In this document: positions 1 to 9,048 of the stretch, piece by piece
Layout of the letters: each line of letters opens with the position of its first letter
Numbering within the stretch: position 1 is the first letter of the stretch
Source: Synergistaceae bacterium
GTDB taxonomy: Bacteria > Synergistota > Synergistia > Synergistales > Aminobacteriaceae
DNA: 64,000 nucleotides
Assembly (NCBI GenBank): GCA_017450125.1
Contig: JAFSWZ010000028.1
Span: 1-64,000 of the forward strand
Direction of reading: 5' to 3'
Notes under the pieces: generated by a model
Seen by the model: the letters and a program-made list of their open reading frames with translations, nothing else
Told to the model about the DNA's origin: nothing
Database searches by the model: none
Made by a program: the position numbers and the translations under genes

Positions 1-2
1 GC

Positions 3-194
3 AAAGATAGCTGTTTTTTATTAAACCGCCAAGCTATTGACGACGATGATGACTATCGCGGTTATGACCCGCGCGGGCTCAGAATCATCCGCATTCTGCT
101 GAAGGCCGGAGCTGACAAGGACATCGAGGACTACGACGGCAGGAAAGCTATTGATTACGCGACGGACAAGACAGTGAAGGACGCTCTGCGCTAA
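3..194 (+). CDS. C-terminal part of an ankyrin-repeat protein (5' end outside window)
   Basis: The reading frame is open from the first bases of the window to TAA at 192-194, giving 63 residues with no start in view. An ankyrin-like unit is visible: IIRILLKAGADKDIEDYDG followed by RKAIDYA matches the helix-turn-helix-loop consensus (LLxxGADxNxxDxxGxTALxxA). The protein then ends a few residues later, as expected for a capping repeat. Ankyrin repeats mediate protein-protein contacts, and no catalytic function can be assigned from this fragment. It lies on the same strand as the fhs operon, 72 bases upstream of the fhs start. Confidence 0.75.
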   Translation, partial: KDSCFLLNRQAIDDDDDYRGYDPRGLRIIRILLKAGADKDIEDYDGRKAIDYATDKTVKDALR

Positions 195-220
195 AGCGGG
201 ACTCCCCTCTTGTGTGCGTC

Positions 221-229
221 TGATAAAAT
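221..229 (+). promoter_or_regulatory. possible extended -10 element before fhs
   Basis: TGATAAAAT matches an extended -10 (TGnTAAAAT) 38 bases before the fhs start. No good -35 hexamer is present at 16-18 bases upstream, so the call rests on the extended -10 alone. Confidence 0.3.
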
Positions 230-266
230 ATTGGCTCACTCATTAACAGTTCAGGAGGGTAACAAC

Positions 267-1940
267 ATGACAGTACCGAGCGACATCGAAATTGCTCAGG
301 CGGCGCATCCCCTGCCAATCACGCAGATAGCCGCGAAGTTAGGCATCTCTGAGGATGATTTGGAGCTTTACGGCAAATACAAAGCCAAAATCTCGCCCAG
401 CGTCTTCAAGAGCCTCAAGGACAAGCCCGACGGAAAACTAATCCTCGTTACGGCAATCACCCCCACACCCGCCGGAGAAGGCAAGACCACAACCAGCGTA
501 GGACTAACCGACGGCCTCAACAAGATCGGCAAGCGCGCGTGTGTTGCACTGAGAGAGCCTTCACTTGGCCCGAGCTTCGGCCTCAAAGGCGGGGCAGCAG
601 GAGGCGGATACGCACAGGTTATCCCGATGGAGGACATCAACCTTCATTTCACGGGCGACCTTCACGCAATCACGACGGCACACAACCTCTGCGCGGCGAT
701 GCTGGACAATCACATTCAGCAGGGCAACGAGCTGGGCATTGACCCGCGAAAAGTAGTTTTCCGCAGAGTTATGGATCTCAACGAGCGCGCATTACGGAAC
801 ATCGTTATAGGTCTCGGAGGCACAGCTAACGGAGTTCCGCGCGAGTCGGGCTTTGACATCACGGTAGCTTCTGAGGTTATGGCTATCTTCTGCCTCGCGT
901 CTGACTTGATGGACTTGAAGGCTCGTCTTGGCCGCATGGTTCTTGCGTACACCTACGACAACAAGCCTGTAACCGTAAACGACATTCACGCGGCTGGTGC
1001 AATGGCTGTTTTGCTGAAGGACGCAATCAAGCCCAACCTCGCGCAGACGCTCGAGGGAAGCCCAGCGTTCATTCACGGCGGGCCTTTCGCGAACATTGCG
1101 CACGGGTGCAACTCGGTGCAGGCGACGCGTCTCGGCCTGAAGTGCGCTGATTACCTCGTAACAGAAGCAGGGTTCGGCGCGGATCTCGGTGCAGAAAAGT
1201 TCCTCGACATCAAGTGCAGGATGGCAGGGCTGAAGCCTGATGCGGTGGTCGTTGTTGCGACGGTGAGGGCACTGAAGATGCACGGCGGCCTTCCGAAGTC
1301 GGAGCTTGCGCGTGAAGACCTCGACGCTCTCGAAGCAGGAATACCGAACCTCCTCAAGCACATCGAGAACATCACGAAGTACGGCCTTCCTGTCGTTGTG
1401 GCAATAAACAAATTCCCGACCGACACGAACGCAGAACTTGCACTCGTCGCGAAGAAGTGCGAGGAGTTAGGCGCGTCGTTCGCACTGTCCGAAGTGTGGG
1501 AGAAGGGCGGAAACGGAGGAGTAGAACTAGCACAGAAGGTAGTTGACGCGTGCGAGAAACCGTCTGAGTTCAGGTTCATCTATGAGGCTGAGATGTCCCC
1601 GAAGGAGAAGATGACAGCCATAGCACGGGAGATTTACGGCGCGGACGGAGTAGACTTCACTCCGCAGGCACAGAAGGACTTGGAGCGCATTCACGAGCTC
1701 GGCAAAGATAACCTTCTTGTGTGTATGGCCAAGACACAGTACTCGCTCTCTGACGACCCCGCGAAACTCGGTCGGCCTTCAGGGTTCAGGGTAACGGTTC
1801 GTGAGGTCAGGCTCTCCGCAGGAGCTGGCTTCATGGTCGCGATAACGGGAAGCATAATGACGATGCCGGGACTGCCCAAGAAACCGGCGGCACTTAACAT
1901 CGATGTTGACGAAGACGGAAAAATTACGGGGCTCTTCTAG
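267..1940 (+). CDS. fhs: formate--tetrahydrofolate ligase
   Basis: 557 residues, normal for this family. The enzyme makes 10-formyl-THF from formate, THF and ATP in the cytoplasm, the entry step of the one-carbon branch used in amino-acid fermentation and acetogenesis. The P-loop-like segment [14 protein letters not shown] lies near residue 65, and the rest of the protein follows the family closely (for example the [22 protein letters not shown] region, partly quoted). The ATG at 267 is chosen because AGGAGGG sits 7-8 bases upstream; a longer frame back to 210 has no ribosome site. First gene of fhs-fchA-folD, with one base between its stop and the fchA ATG. Confidence 0.97.
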   Translation: MTVPSDIEIAQAAHPLPITQIAAKLGISEDDLELYGKYKAKISPSVFKSLKDKPDGKLILVTAITPTPAGEGKTTTSVGLTDGLNKIGKRACVALREPSLGPSFGLKGGAAGGGYAQVIPMEDINLHFTGDLHAITTAHNLCAAMLDNHIQQGNELGIDPRKVVFRRVMDLNERALRNIVIGLGGTANGVPRESGFDITVASEVMAIFCLASDLMDLKARLGRMVLAYTYDNKPVTVNDIHAAGAMAVLLKDAIKPNLAQTLEGSPAFIHGGPFANIAHGCNSVQATRLGLKCADYLVTEAGFGADLGAEKFLDIKCRMAGLKPDAVVVVATVRALKMHGGLPKSELAREDLDALEAGIPNLLKHIENITKYGLPVVVAINKFPTDTNAELALVAKKCEELGASFALSEVWEKGGNGGVELAQKVVDACEKPSEFRFIYEAEMSPKEKMTAIAREIYGADGVDFTPQAQKDLERIHELGKDNLLVCMAKTQYSLSDDPAKLGRPSGFRVTVREVRLSAGAGFMVAITGSIMTMPGLPKKPAALNIDVDEDGKITGLF

Positions 1941-1941
1941 C

Positions 1942-2574
1942 ATGGACGGCGGGAACATCTCCCGCGCGTTCATCGGCGACTACCTCGCGGCTCTGGCTTC
2001 AAGTTCTGCGGCACCCGGCGGCGGAAGTTCTGCGGCACTCTCCGGCGCAATGGGGGCGGCTCTCGTGTCGATGGTCGCGAACCTCACGCTCGGCAGAGAG
2101 AAATATTCTGCTCATCAGGAGCTCGCGGAGTACACTACGATGAAGGCACGTGCTCTGATGCTCGAACTCACTGACTGCGTGCGCAAGGACATGACTGCGT
2201 TTGACGGGGTTATGGCGGCGTTCAAGCTCCCTAAGGGCACGGAAGAGAGAACAATTGCGGTTCAGGAAGCGTACAAAGTCGCTACGAGCGCACCCGTCGA
2301 GACGGCGGAAAAGTGCCTTGAGGTCATGAAGCTGGCTGAAGGCTTGCTGCACAAGTCCAATGTTACGGCGGCGTGTGATTTGTCGGCGGCGGCTCTCGAA
2401 GCTCGGGCAGGGATACTCATCGCGCTCGAGAACGTCGGCGTGAACTTGGCCGCAATCCGCGATGAAGAGTACGTCGAGGAGAAACGGGCATGGTCAGCGG
2501 ACATTGACGGTGAATCGCGGAGGCTGCTTGACGTGATTCGTGCTGGTGTCGCTGAGATGACAGGAGGAAGGTAG
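1942..2574 (+). CDS. fchA: methenyltetrahydrofolate cyclohydrolase / formimino-THF cyclodeaminase family (FchA)
   Basis: 210 residues. The N-terminus carries the family signature: LAALASSSAAPGGGSSAAL, then an Ala/Gly-rich helix ending MVANLT. Family members interconvert 10-formyl-THF and 5,10-methenyl-THF, or deaminate formimino-THF. The ATG at 1942 follows the fhs stop by one base, so translation is probably coupled. In-frame upstream codons overlap fhs and lack a ribosome site. Its position between fhs and folD argues for the cyclohydrolase role. That matters because the neighbouring FolD has lost cyclohydrolase residues. Confidence 0.9.
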   Translation: MDGGNISRAFIGDYLAALASSSAAPGGGSSAALSGAMGAALVSMVANLTLGREKYSAHQELAEYTTMKARALMLELTDCVRKDMTAFDGVMAAFKLPKGTEERTIAVQEAYKVATSAPVETAEKCLEVMKLAEGLLHKSNVTAACDLSAAALEARAGILIALENVGVNLAAIRDEEYVEEKRAWSADIDGESRRLLDVIRAGVAEMTGGR

Positions 2575-2577
2575 AAG

Positions 2578-3426
2578 TTGGCAGTACTGATGAAGGGGTC
2601 AGAGGTCTCCTCGAGGATGAAGGAGATGCTCCTAGCGAAGGTTGCAGAGCTCAAGAAGGGCGGGAGTTCTCCTGCGCTCGCGATTGTGCGTGTCGGGCAT
2701 CGTGAGGACGACTTGGTCTACGAACGCTCAATCATGAAGCGTTTTGCACCTCTGGGAATCGCTGTGAACGTTCACGAGCTCCCTGAAGACGTAACGCAGG
2801 CAGACTTTGACGCGGAGTTCATGAGGATAAACGATGACGCGGCTGTTCACGGAATACTGCTGTTCCGTCCGTTGCCCAAAGGTCTCAGCGACGAGTACGC
2901 GTGTCTTCACATGAACCACAAGAAGGACATTGACGGAATGAGCCCCGTTAATGCCGCGCGGATTTTTGCGGGTGAACACGAGGGGTTTGCGCCGTGCACG
3001 CCTTCTGCGGTAATGTCTCTGCTTGCGGGTTACGGCTACGACGTTGCGGGGAAGAATGTTGTTATTGTCGGCAGGAGCATGGTAGTCGGACGGCCTCTGT
3101 CGATGCTGATGCTCCGTGCGAACGCTACGGTAACTGTGTGCCACACCAAGACCAGCAGCCTGCCGGAAGTCTGCAGGAGGGCGGACATAGTCATAGCGGC
3201 GGCGGGACACCCGAAGATGCTCACGGCGGAGTACTTCACGAGGAAGAGCGTTGTTGTTGACGTTGGGATTGACGTTGACGAGAACGGGAACTTGTGCGGG
3301 GACGTGGACTTCGAGCGCGTAGAGAAAATCGTTCAGGCGATAAGCCCTGTGCCCGGAGGAGTAGGAGCGGTAACAACGTCAATCTTGGCCGAGAATCTCA
3401 TCAAGGCCGCGAAGATGTTAGGGTAA
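2578..3426 (+). CDS. folD: FolD-family methylenetetrahydrofolate dehydrogenase with degenerate cyclohydrolase site
   Basis: 282 residues. The start is TTG at 2578, 8-10 bases after AGGAGG; an ATG at 2590 is a weaker alternative. The NADP-binding segment (IVGRSMVVGRPLS) and the C-terminal VPGGVGAVTTSIL motif are present, so the dehydrogenase fold looks intact. In the substrate site, canonical members read Y-x-x-x-K; here it is Y48-E-R-S-I52, so the catalytic Lys is Ile. The canonical ILVQLPLP segment reads ILLFRPLP, replacing the conserved Gln with Phe96. The Asp of the KDxDG motif is kept (KDIDG). The predicted role is methylene-THF oxidation or reduction, with FchA supplying the cyclohydrolase step. 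Confidence 0.92.
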   Translation: MAVLMKGSEVSSRMKEMLLAKVAELKKGGSSPALAIVRVGHREDDLVYERSIMKRFAPLGIAVNVHELPEDVTQADFDAEFMRINDDAAVHGILLFRPLPKGLSDEYACLHMNHKKDIDGMSPVNAARIFAGEHEGFAPCTPSAVMSLLAGYGYDVAGKNVVIVGRSMVVGRPLSMLMLRANATVTVCHTKTSSLPEVCRRADIVIAAAGHPKMLTAEYFTRKSVVVDVGIDVDENGNLCGDVDFERVEKIVQAISPVPGGVGAVTTSILAENLIKAAKMLG

Positions 3427-3435
3427 CACACAAAA

Positions 3436-3462
3436 ATCCCCCTGCCTTCACGACGGGGGGAT
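3436..3462. terminator. bidirectional terminator between folD and the convergent gene
   Basis: ATCCCCC (3436-3442) pairs with GGGGGAT (3456-3462) around a 13-base loop. An A-rich run precedes it (useful to the minus strand) and a T-containing stretch follows. It separates converging genes. Confidence 0.65.
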
Positions 3463-3471
3463 ATCATTTAT

Positions 3472-3960
3472 CTATTTCGCTTTTATCGAGCCCAGCGTCT
3501 CTTCAACTGCGCTGTTGTTCTCAGTGTCAGCTTTCGCCTTGATAGAGCCCAGTACCTGCTCTAGGTGCTTCTTGATGCCTAAACCAGCCCACGTTACTAT
3601 CACGGCCTTGTTCTCCTCCTCAAAGCCTTTCACTGCCATGCGCCACTCATACCCGTTCAGCCTGAACCTGAACCTGTAGATTCCGGCCTTCCTGTCGTAA
3701 ACAGGCCTTGAACCTTTCAGGCGTTTCGAGGTATTCCGCGCCATCTCCTCCGCAGTTATCCCGTTGAGGCTTTGCGCGAAGATGCCCAGCCCCATCGAGC
3801 CGTCGTAGGTCTCCATCATGAACGTCCCGTCGTCCTGCTTCCTTGCCCGCCAGCCGTACGGAACATCCGCCGTGAACTCCCCGAAGTCCCGAACCTTCCC
3901 GAAAGCTGACCCCGCCAGCATTGCGGCCAAGACAAGCGCGCACACAACACGCTTCATCAT
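3472..3960 (-). CDS. small secreted protein of unknown function
   Basis: 162 residues, not recognised. The N-terminus MMKRVVCALVLAAMLAGSAFG looks like a Sec signal peptide with cleavage after AFG, so the mature protein is periplasmic in a diderm. The body is a mixed alpha/beta domain (DFGEFTADVPYGWRA..., then ...NKAVIVTWAG) resembling small stress or lipoprotein-like domains, but no family is assigned. The heptapeptide LGSIKAK occurs twice near the C-terminus, separated by 12 residues, and is the last thing before the stop. The ATG at 3960 overlaps the nrdJ stop as TGATG, so the two are probably co-translated. Confidence 0.75.
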   Translation of the reverse strand: MMKRVVCALVLAAMLAGSAFGKVRDFGEFTADVPYGWRARKQDDGTFMMETYDGSMGLGIFAQSLNGITAEEMARNTSKRLKGSRPVYDRKAGIYRFRFRLNGYEWRMAVKGFEEENKAVIVTWAGLGIKKHLEQVLGSIKAKADTENNSAVEETLGSIKAK

Positions 3961-6449
3961 CACTTGCACGGCGAATACCCGCAGCTGAAGCAGTACTCAC
4001 AGCCGGAAATCATCTCGAGGGGAGAGCCGCATTCCGGGCAGATTAAGGCTTTGTCTTTGCGGCGTGCATTCACGGCCTCGCGGTTGATGAGCTTCTCCAG
4101 AAGCAGGGCTATCGCGTCAGGGATTGAGCGCGCTACATGCTCCTCGTCGCAGTTCAGCATCCAGTATTCTTTTCCCGACAAACCCTTCAGCGTGTCAATG
4201 AAGTCCTCAAGGCTGCACCCGGAACGCAAGCCGATAGAAATTACGCGGGAGAGTGCCTCCGTCATTGCCTTCATCTCGCTTCCGCTCTTGCCGACGTTGA
4301 TGAATATCTCGAAAGGGTCTTTCCCGTCAAGGTTCAGCGTTACGTAGATGCTGCCCCACGGGGTCGTGTCCTTTATGGTCTTGCCGAAAACTACGAGGCC
4401 GGGACGTTCCTTGACCCGCGCACTCTTCGGCTCAGGCTCTGGGTCGGGCTCCTCCTTCTTCACCTCTATCGGCTGGAACGAACGCGAGCCGTCCCGGTAA
4501 ATCGTTATTCCCTTGCAGCCCATAGCATAGCAGTCGTCGTACACACGCCTGACATCGTCAACCGTCGCGGAGTTGGGCAGGTTCACCGTCTTGCTGATGC
4601 CGCTGTCAACTATCTGCGCGAAGATTCCTGTTACGTTCACGTGCTGCTGCGTCGTGATGTCGTACGCCGTAACGTACTCAGGAGCAGAGAGATGCCCGCC
4701 CGATGAACGGTATTCCGCGCGCTGTTCGTCGGTAAGGAGCTTGTGCCAGAACTCGCGGTCCTCAAAGCCGCTCCCGTCCGTGCGCATGATTCTTCTGTTC
4801 CACGACCACGCAAAGTTAGGCTCAATCCCCGAGCTCGCGTCGAGAATCATCGAGATTGACCCCGTCGGAGCAATCGATAGACGGCGGCTGTTGCGCATGT
4901 TTCCTGCGAACACGTCCGGCAGAATTTCCCGCGCCTCGCTGAACGTAAAGCCCTCAAGCGTGTTCAGGAGGGTTACAGGGATGATGGCTGCCTCCCTCAT
5001 GTCCCGAAGCATCGCGTGATACTCTGTGTCGCTCTCCGGCAGCTTCGTGTCCTCAAAGAGTTTCGCGACGAGCCCGTGTTCCGGGAAAGCAGGCTTGTGT
5101 GCGTCCTTGACCGTGCTTATTGTCGCGCAAAGTGCCGAACGCGCAAGCTCACCGCCCAGCTTCCGGCAGAACGCGCTGAACTCCTCAGAACCGTACGTGA
5201 TGCCCTGAATTATCGACGCATCAGCAAGTCCCATTATTCCCAGCCCGACGGGACGGATTGCCTTTGTGCGCTCGCCTATCTCCTCGAGAGGGTAACTGCA
5301 CGCGTCTATCACTAAGTCCAGATAGTACATCGAGCGGAAAACCTGTGCGCGAAGCCCCTCGAAGTCGAACGTCTTGTCATTGCGGGCAAACATCTCGACG
5401 TTGATTGAGCCGAGATTGCAGCTCGTGAAGTTCGGGAGGGGCTGTTCTCCGCAGGGGTTGGTCGACTCTATCTCCCACTGCGAACCCAGCTTCAGCAGGT
5501 TGTCCTGCCGCGCACGGTCAATGAAGAACACTCCCGGGTCTCCGCGCTTCCAAGCTGACTCGCAGATGTGGTTCATGAGTTCGCGTGCCTTCAAGGTGCG
5601 CACCGTGCTTCCGTCGACGCGTGAATGTAGCTCGAAGTCTTCGTCGTTCGCCGCCGCGTTCATGAGCTTGTCGGAGACCGCTACCGAGATGTTGAAGTAC
5701 GAGAGCCGTCCGTCCTCAGTCTTGCAGTCGATGAAGTCGAAGATGTCCGGGTGGTCGTCGAACAGCATTCCCATCAACGCCGCGCGTCTCTTTCCGCCCT
5801 GAACGACAACTGCTCCCATCGTGTTCCACGTCTCCATGAACGACACAGGCCCGGATGCCTTGCCGCCAGTCCCTCCGGCGATGACTGAGCTGTGCTCGCG
5901 CAAGTGCCCGAAGTTACCACCGACTCCTCCGCCGAACTTGCTGATTATGCTCGCGTTCTTCACGCTCTCAAAGATTCCTTCAATGCTGTCCGGCACGCTT
6001 ATCACGAAACACGCAAACAGCTGCTGGTTCTTTGTGCGCGACGCGTAGAGCTTCCGATAGTCCTCAATGTTCATCTCGTCGGGAGACTTGTAGATTATCG
6101 CCGACAGTTCGGGAATTACTGTCAGTCCGGCGGCAGCACTGAACAGACACGGTGAGTTGAACAGGAATCTTCTCCCCAGAATGTCTGCGGCTATGTTCTT
6201 CTCGACCGTGCGTATCCAGTCTGCATCATCAGAGTAATTCACCTCAGCACTCGCAACCGTCCTGGCTACACGGCGGGCGAACTCCTCAAAGTTTCTCTCG
6301 TGCCTGACTGACTGCGTCTGCGGGTCATATCTGGGCACAAAGTATCTCTGTTCCAGAAGCCATACAGCATTTTCCGACAATCTCGATACGCCGCTGTTTT
6401 CCAGCGAACGCGGGTCTATTCCGTTCTTGAAGTATTGATGAATGCTCAT
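3960..6449 (-). CDS. nrdJ: adenosylcobalamin-dependent (class II) ribonucleoside-diphosphate reductase
   Basis: 829 residues. It reduces ribonucleotides to deoxyribonucleotides using AdoCbl to make the active-site thiyl radical, so it needs no oxygen and suits an anaerobe. Visible motifs: a redox Cys in QLFACFVIS near residue 147, the glycine-rich KFGGGVGGNF loop, the catalytic N-P-C-G-E-Q segment, and PTGSISMILD. The C-terminal tail is Cys-rich (CPECGSP, then CEYCFSCGYSPCK) and may carry zinc as well as the re-reducing thiols. No class I small subunit or class III activase is nearby. A cobalamin riboswitch was looked for upstream and not seen. Confidence 0.95.
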   Translation of the reverse strand: MSIHQYFKNGIDPRSLENSGVSRLSENAVWLLEQRYFVPRYDPQTQSVRHERNFEEFARRVARTVASAEVNYSDDADWIRTVEKNIAADILGRRFLFNSPCLFSAAAGLTVIPELSAIIYKSPDEMNIEDYRKLYASRTKNQQLFACFVISVPDSIEGIFESVKNASIISKFGGGVGGNFGHLREHSSVIAGGTGGKASGPVSFMETWNTMGAVVVQGGKRRAALMGMLFDDHPDIFDFIDCKTEDGRLSYFNISVAVSDKLMNAAANDEDFELHSRVDGSTVRTLKARELMNHICESAWKRGDPGVFFIDRARQDNLLKLGSQWEIESTNPCGEQPLPNFTSCNLGSINVEMFARNDKTFDFEGLRAQVFRSMYYLDLVIDACSYPLEEIGERTKAIRPVGLGIMGLADASIIQGITYGSEEFSAFCRKLGGELARSALCATISTVKDAHKPAFPEHGLVAKLFEDTKLPESDTEYHAMLRDMREAAIIPVTLLNTLEGFTFSEAREILPDVFAGNMRNSRRLSIAPTGSISMILDASSGIEPNFAWSWNRRIMRTDGSGFEDREFWHKLLTDEQRAEYRSSGGHLSAPEYVTAYDITTQQHVNVTGIFAQIVDSGISKTVNLPNSATVDDVRRVYDDCYAMGCKGITIYRDGSRSFQPIEVKKEEPDPEPEPKSARVKERPGLVVFGKTIKDTTPWGSIYVTLNLDGKDPFEIFINVGKSGSEMKAMTEALSRVISIGLRSGCSLEDFIDTLKGLSGKEYWMLNCDEEHVARSIPDAIALLLEKLINREAVNARRKDKALICPECGSPLEMISGCEYCFSCGYSPCK

Positions 6450-6476
6450 TTTGTGGTAACAGCCTTCCCCTTTCGC

Positions 6477-6517
6477 AAAAAATATCCTCCGACCCCCAGA
6501 TTCCCAGAGGCCGGAGG
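6477..6517 (-). terminator. terminator after the secreted-protein gene at 6552-8222
   Basis: On the minus strand CCTCCG (6517-6512) pairs with CGGAGG (6491-6486), followed by a T-rich tail ending in six T (6482-6477). Confidence 0.7.
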
Positions 6518-6551
6518 GTTCGTAGTCGCTTATATGCTGCTGCAGTTCCTG

Positions 6552-8222
6552 CTACTGCGTCTTGCTGTCCTTGCTCTTCTGCTCGGCCTTGAGGTCCTGA
6601 TACACTTTCAGGAGCTTGGCAAACAGCCCGTTGTCTGCGTTTATCTCCCGTATGCCGAACTCGAAGCGGGCAACTTCGAGGCTTTCTGCCCACAAGGACA
6701 TTGACGGCACGGAGAGCTCGGCACTCATTATGTCGCGGAACATCTGGACGTACTTCCCATAGCCCATAATCCCCGCCAGCGGCGCAAGTGTCGTGAATAC
6801 TCCGTTCTCGTCGTTGTTGATCCATGCCTGAAGCCCCGCAAAGTCCACCCACATTGAGGCGATGGATTCGCGCTTCAGAAGCTCAGCAAGCGCGGGCTGA
6901 GGTTCGGGCTTCTCCGAGAGGCTGGAGAGCTCCGCAAAGTTTATGCCGAGCGTCTCGCCCTTGTTGACGGCAAGGCATGACACCGGGCTTATCGACGTAT
7001 CCAGCTGAAGCACTCCGTCCTGAACCTGCGAGAAGTGCTGAGACTTGGTGAAACGCGAGAAGACTTTTTCCGCCGCGCCTTCTTGGCCGGTCTTGGAGAT
7101 GTACACTGCAGGGAGCTTGAAGCCCTCGTAAGTTACAGTGTCGTTCACGGCTACCGAGAGAGGCCCGGTGATGAGTGCCGCTGTCTCGTCCTCAGTTACG
7201 CCGAATCTGGCGCGCATGTTGCGGACGAGCCACTTTGCCGCTGGTGCTAAAACGTCGTTGCTCTTCATCGACGTGAAATCAAGGTGCGTCCCGAGTGCCA
7301 GCAGAGGGCTGGAACTTCCGCCGACTCCCTCAAGGTCAATGTTGCCGCCGCGCACAGGCTTGAGACTCTCGAACTGCTTGAACATAACCTCTGCGTATTC
7401 CTTCGCTATGGCCTCGCGGGTGTTCGTGTACACCGACACAAACAGCTTGTCTTCAAGACGCTCGAACGCTATTTCCGTGTTCGTCGGCTTGCTGAAAAAC
7501 TTGCTCACCTCGAGCATATCTTCATCATCATCCAGTTCCGCAAGAGTCTTGTAGTCTATGTGCGCAAACGAGAAGTCTTTTTCCGGGAACTTGCGGACAA
7601 TCTTCGTGAAAAGCCTGCTACCCTCCTCGTTAAGTGCCCGCAGGGACAGCCTCACGTCGTTGACCGACGCACCGACAACCACGAGGTCATCCTTCGCCGT
7701 CATGAACACGTCGTTGTTGACCCTGAGGATTCCGCTCTTGTCGCTCTCGACCTTGATCATCGACTCCGCAAACATCGCAGCAAACTTGTCGCCGAATAGC
7801 AGCCTTGCAATGTCGGACGCAGCCGCAGTACCGTCCGCGATCTTGCTGACTACATCGCTGAGCTCAGGGCTGACCTTGAAGGCCGCCTGCAGGAATGGTG
7901 CTTTGCGCTTCGTGTCGTTCCTGGTTGTGCCGACAACAAGTGCTGCGGTACGCAGGGGAGTTGCCGCCGCTACGGAGCTGACGATCTCCGAGAACATGAG
8001 TATCTCCGCCTGAGAGTCCGAGCCGAGTACGAGGGGCACGATAAGCCTTAGGTTGTCGTTGGAGAGAGCCCACCTCACGAAGCGCGAAGTGTCCTCAAGC
8101 CGAAGCACGAAGTACACCGAGTCATCAGGACGCGAGGAGAGAGCGTTCTCCGGCTCAGCAGACCATGCCGCCGCCGCGAAAAACATAACCGCAAGAAGCG
8201 CGCAAGTAATACCTTTCTTCAT
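6552..8222 (-). CDS. large secreted protein of unknown function
   Basis: 556 residues. MKKGITCALLAVMFFAAAAWSA is a clear signal peptide. The start is set by GGAGG 7 bases before the ATG at 8222; a longer frame upstream runs through a terminator and is rejected. The mature part begins with a PDDSVYFVLRLED segment and has repeated alpha/beta units with motifs such as LITGPLSVAVND. That is loosely like DUF3352-type extracytoplasmic proteins, but this is a weak resemblance. No membrane anchor after the signal, no metal or catalytic motif seen. It has its own terminators on both sides, so it is probably monocistronic. Confidence 0.8.
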   Translation of the reverse strand: MKKGITCALLAVMFFAAAAWSAEPENALSSRPDDSVYFVLRLEDTSRFVRWALSNDNLRLIVPLVLGSDSQAEILMFSEIVSSVAAATPLRTAALVVGTTRNDTKRKAPFLQAAFKVSPELSDVVSKIADGTAAASDIARLLFGDKFAAMFAESMIKVESDKSGILRVNNDVFMTAKDDLVVVGASVNDVRLSLRALNEEGSRLFTKIVRKFPEKDFSFAHIDYKTLAELDDDEDMLEVSKFFSKPTNTEIAFERLEDKLFVSVYTNTREAIAKEYAEVMFKQFESLKPVRGGNIDLEGVGGSSSPLLALGTHLDFTSMKSNDVLAPAAKWLVRNMRARFGVTEDETAALITGPLSVAVNDTVTYEGFKLPAVYISKTGQEGAAEKVFSRFTKSQHFSQVQDGVLQLDTSISPVSCLAVNKGETLGINFAELSSLSEKPEPQPALAELLKRESIASMWVDFAGLQAWINNDENGVFTTLAPLAGIMGYGKYVQMFRDIMSAELSVPSMSLWAESLEVARFEFGIREINADNGLFAKLLKVYQDLKAEQKSKDSKTQ

Positions 8223-8243
8223 CACAGTACCTCCTTTAAGCGT

Positions 8244-8282
8244 AAAAAAAAGTACCCCCCCGCAATGTACGCGAAAGGGCAC
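8244..8282 (-). terminator. terminator after tpiA
   Basis: On the minus strand GTGCCC (8282-8277) pairs with GGGTAC (8257-8252, one G-U pair), followed by an uninterrupted run of T over 8251-8244. Confidence 0.6.
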
Positions 8283-8289
8283 AAGAAAA

Positions 8290-9036
8290 TTAGCCCTTGT
8301 AGGCCGTATAGATCTCGAGGAATGACGCGGGCTTCAGTGATGCTCCGCCGACAAGTGCTCCGTCAATGTCAGGCATTGAGAGCAGTTCCTTCGCGTTAGA
8401 GCCCTTGACGCTTCCGCCGTAAAGAATGACTGCGTTCTTCTGGCCGATGAGCTCCCGGCTCCACTTGCAGACTTCTTCGGCCTGCTCGGGAGTTGCGGTC
8501 TTGCCCGTGCCGATTGCCCACACAGGCTCGTACGCGTAGATGATGCGTGCCGTCTCCTCTGCACTGAGACCAGCAAGCGCGCTCTTGAGCTGGCGTTCCA
8601 TGACCGTGAACGTGTTGCCGGACTCGCGCTCTTCGAGTGTCTCGCCGTAGCACAGCACGGGAATGATTCCTGCATCAAGGACTGCCTTAGTCTTCTTCGC
8701 GATGACCTCGTCGCTCTCGAGGAAGATGTGGCGGCGTTCGCTGTGCCCGAGAATGATGTGGGTTACGTCGTATTCCTTCAGCATCGGGATGGAGATTTCG
8801 CCGGTGAATGCGCCTTTGGGTTCATAGTAGACATTCTGCGCGCCGAAAACTATCCCGCACTTCTTTGCGCCCTGAGACAGAGGCCACAGGGACGTGAACG
8901 GGGCGAAGATTCCCACTTCGAGGTCGTCAGCCTTCACAGCTTCATACGCCGGAGCGAAGTCCACAAAGAACTTTTCCGTCTCAGCGTAAGTGTTGTTCAT
9001 CTTCCAGTTGCCGTAGAGATAAATCTTCTTGCTCAT
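8290..9036 (-). CDS. tpiA: triosephosphate isomerase
   Basis: 248 residues, the usual length. It interconverts dihydroxyacetone phosphate and glyceraldehyde 3-phosphate. The catalytic residues are visible: Lys in GNWKMN near the N-terminus, His in ILGHSERR, and Glu in YAYEPVWAIGTG. The phosphate loop GGSV is also present. It follows pgk by 12 bases and is probably co-transcribed with it. DHAP from the dha kinase operon at 43.6-45.7 kb would enter glycolysis here. Confidence 0.98.
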   Translation of the reverse strand: MSKKIYLYGNWKMNNTYAETEKFFVDFAPAYEAVKADDLEVGIFAPFTSLWPLSQGAKKCGIVFGAQNVYYEPKGAFTGEISIPMLKEYDVTHIILGHSERRHIFLESDEVIAKKTKAVLDAGIIPVLCYGETLEERESGNTFTVMERQLKSALAGLSAEETARIIYAYEPVWAIGTGKTATPEQAEEVCKWSRELIGQKNAVILYGGSVKGSNAKELLSMPDIDGALVGGASLKPASFLEIYTAYKG

Positions 9037-9048
9037 GGATTGTGCCTC

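Noticed and set aside
3472-3555. Duplicated LGSIKAK heptapeptide as a functional tail
   Set aside because: Only two copies with different surrounding DNA. No known motif is matched, so it is noted in the gene entry only.
6450-6551. Cobalamin riboswitch ahead of the B12-dependent ribonucleotide reductase
   Set aside because: The gap is only about 100 bases, is filled by the upstream gene's terminator, and no B12-box-like sequence was seen.
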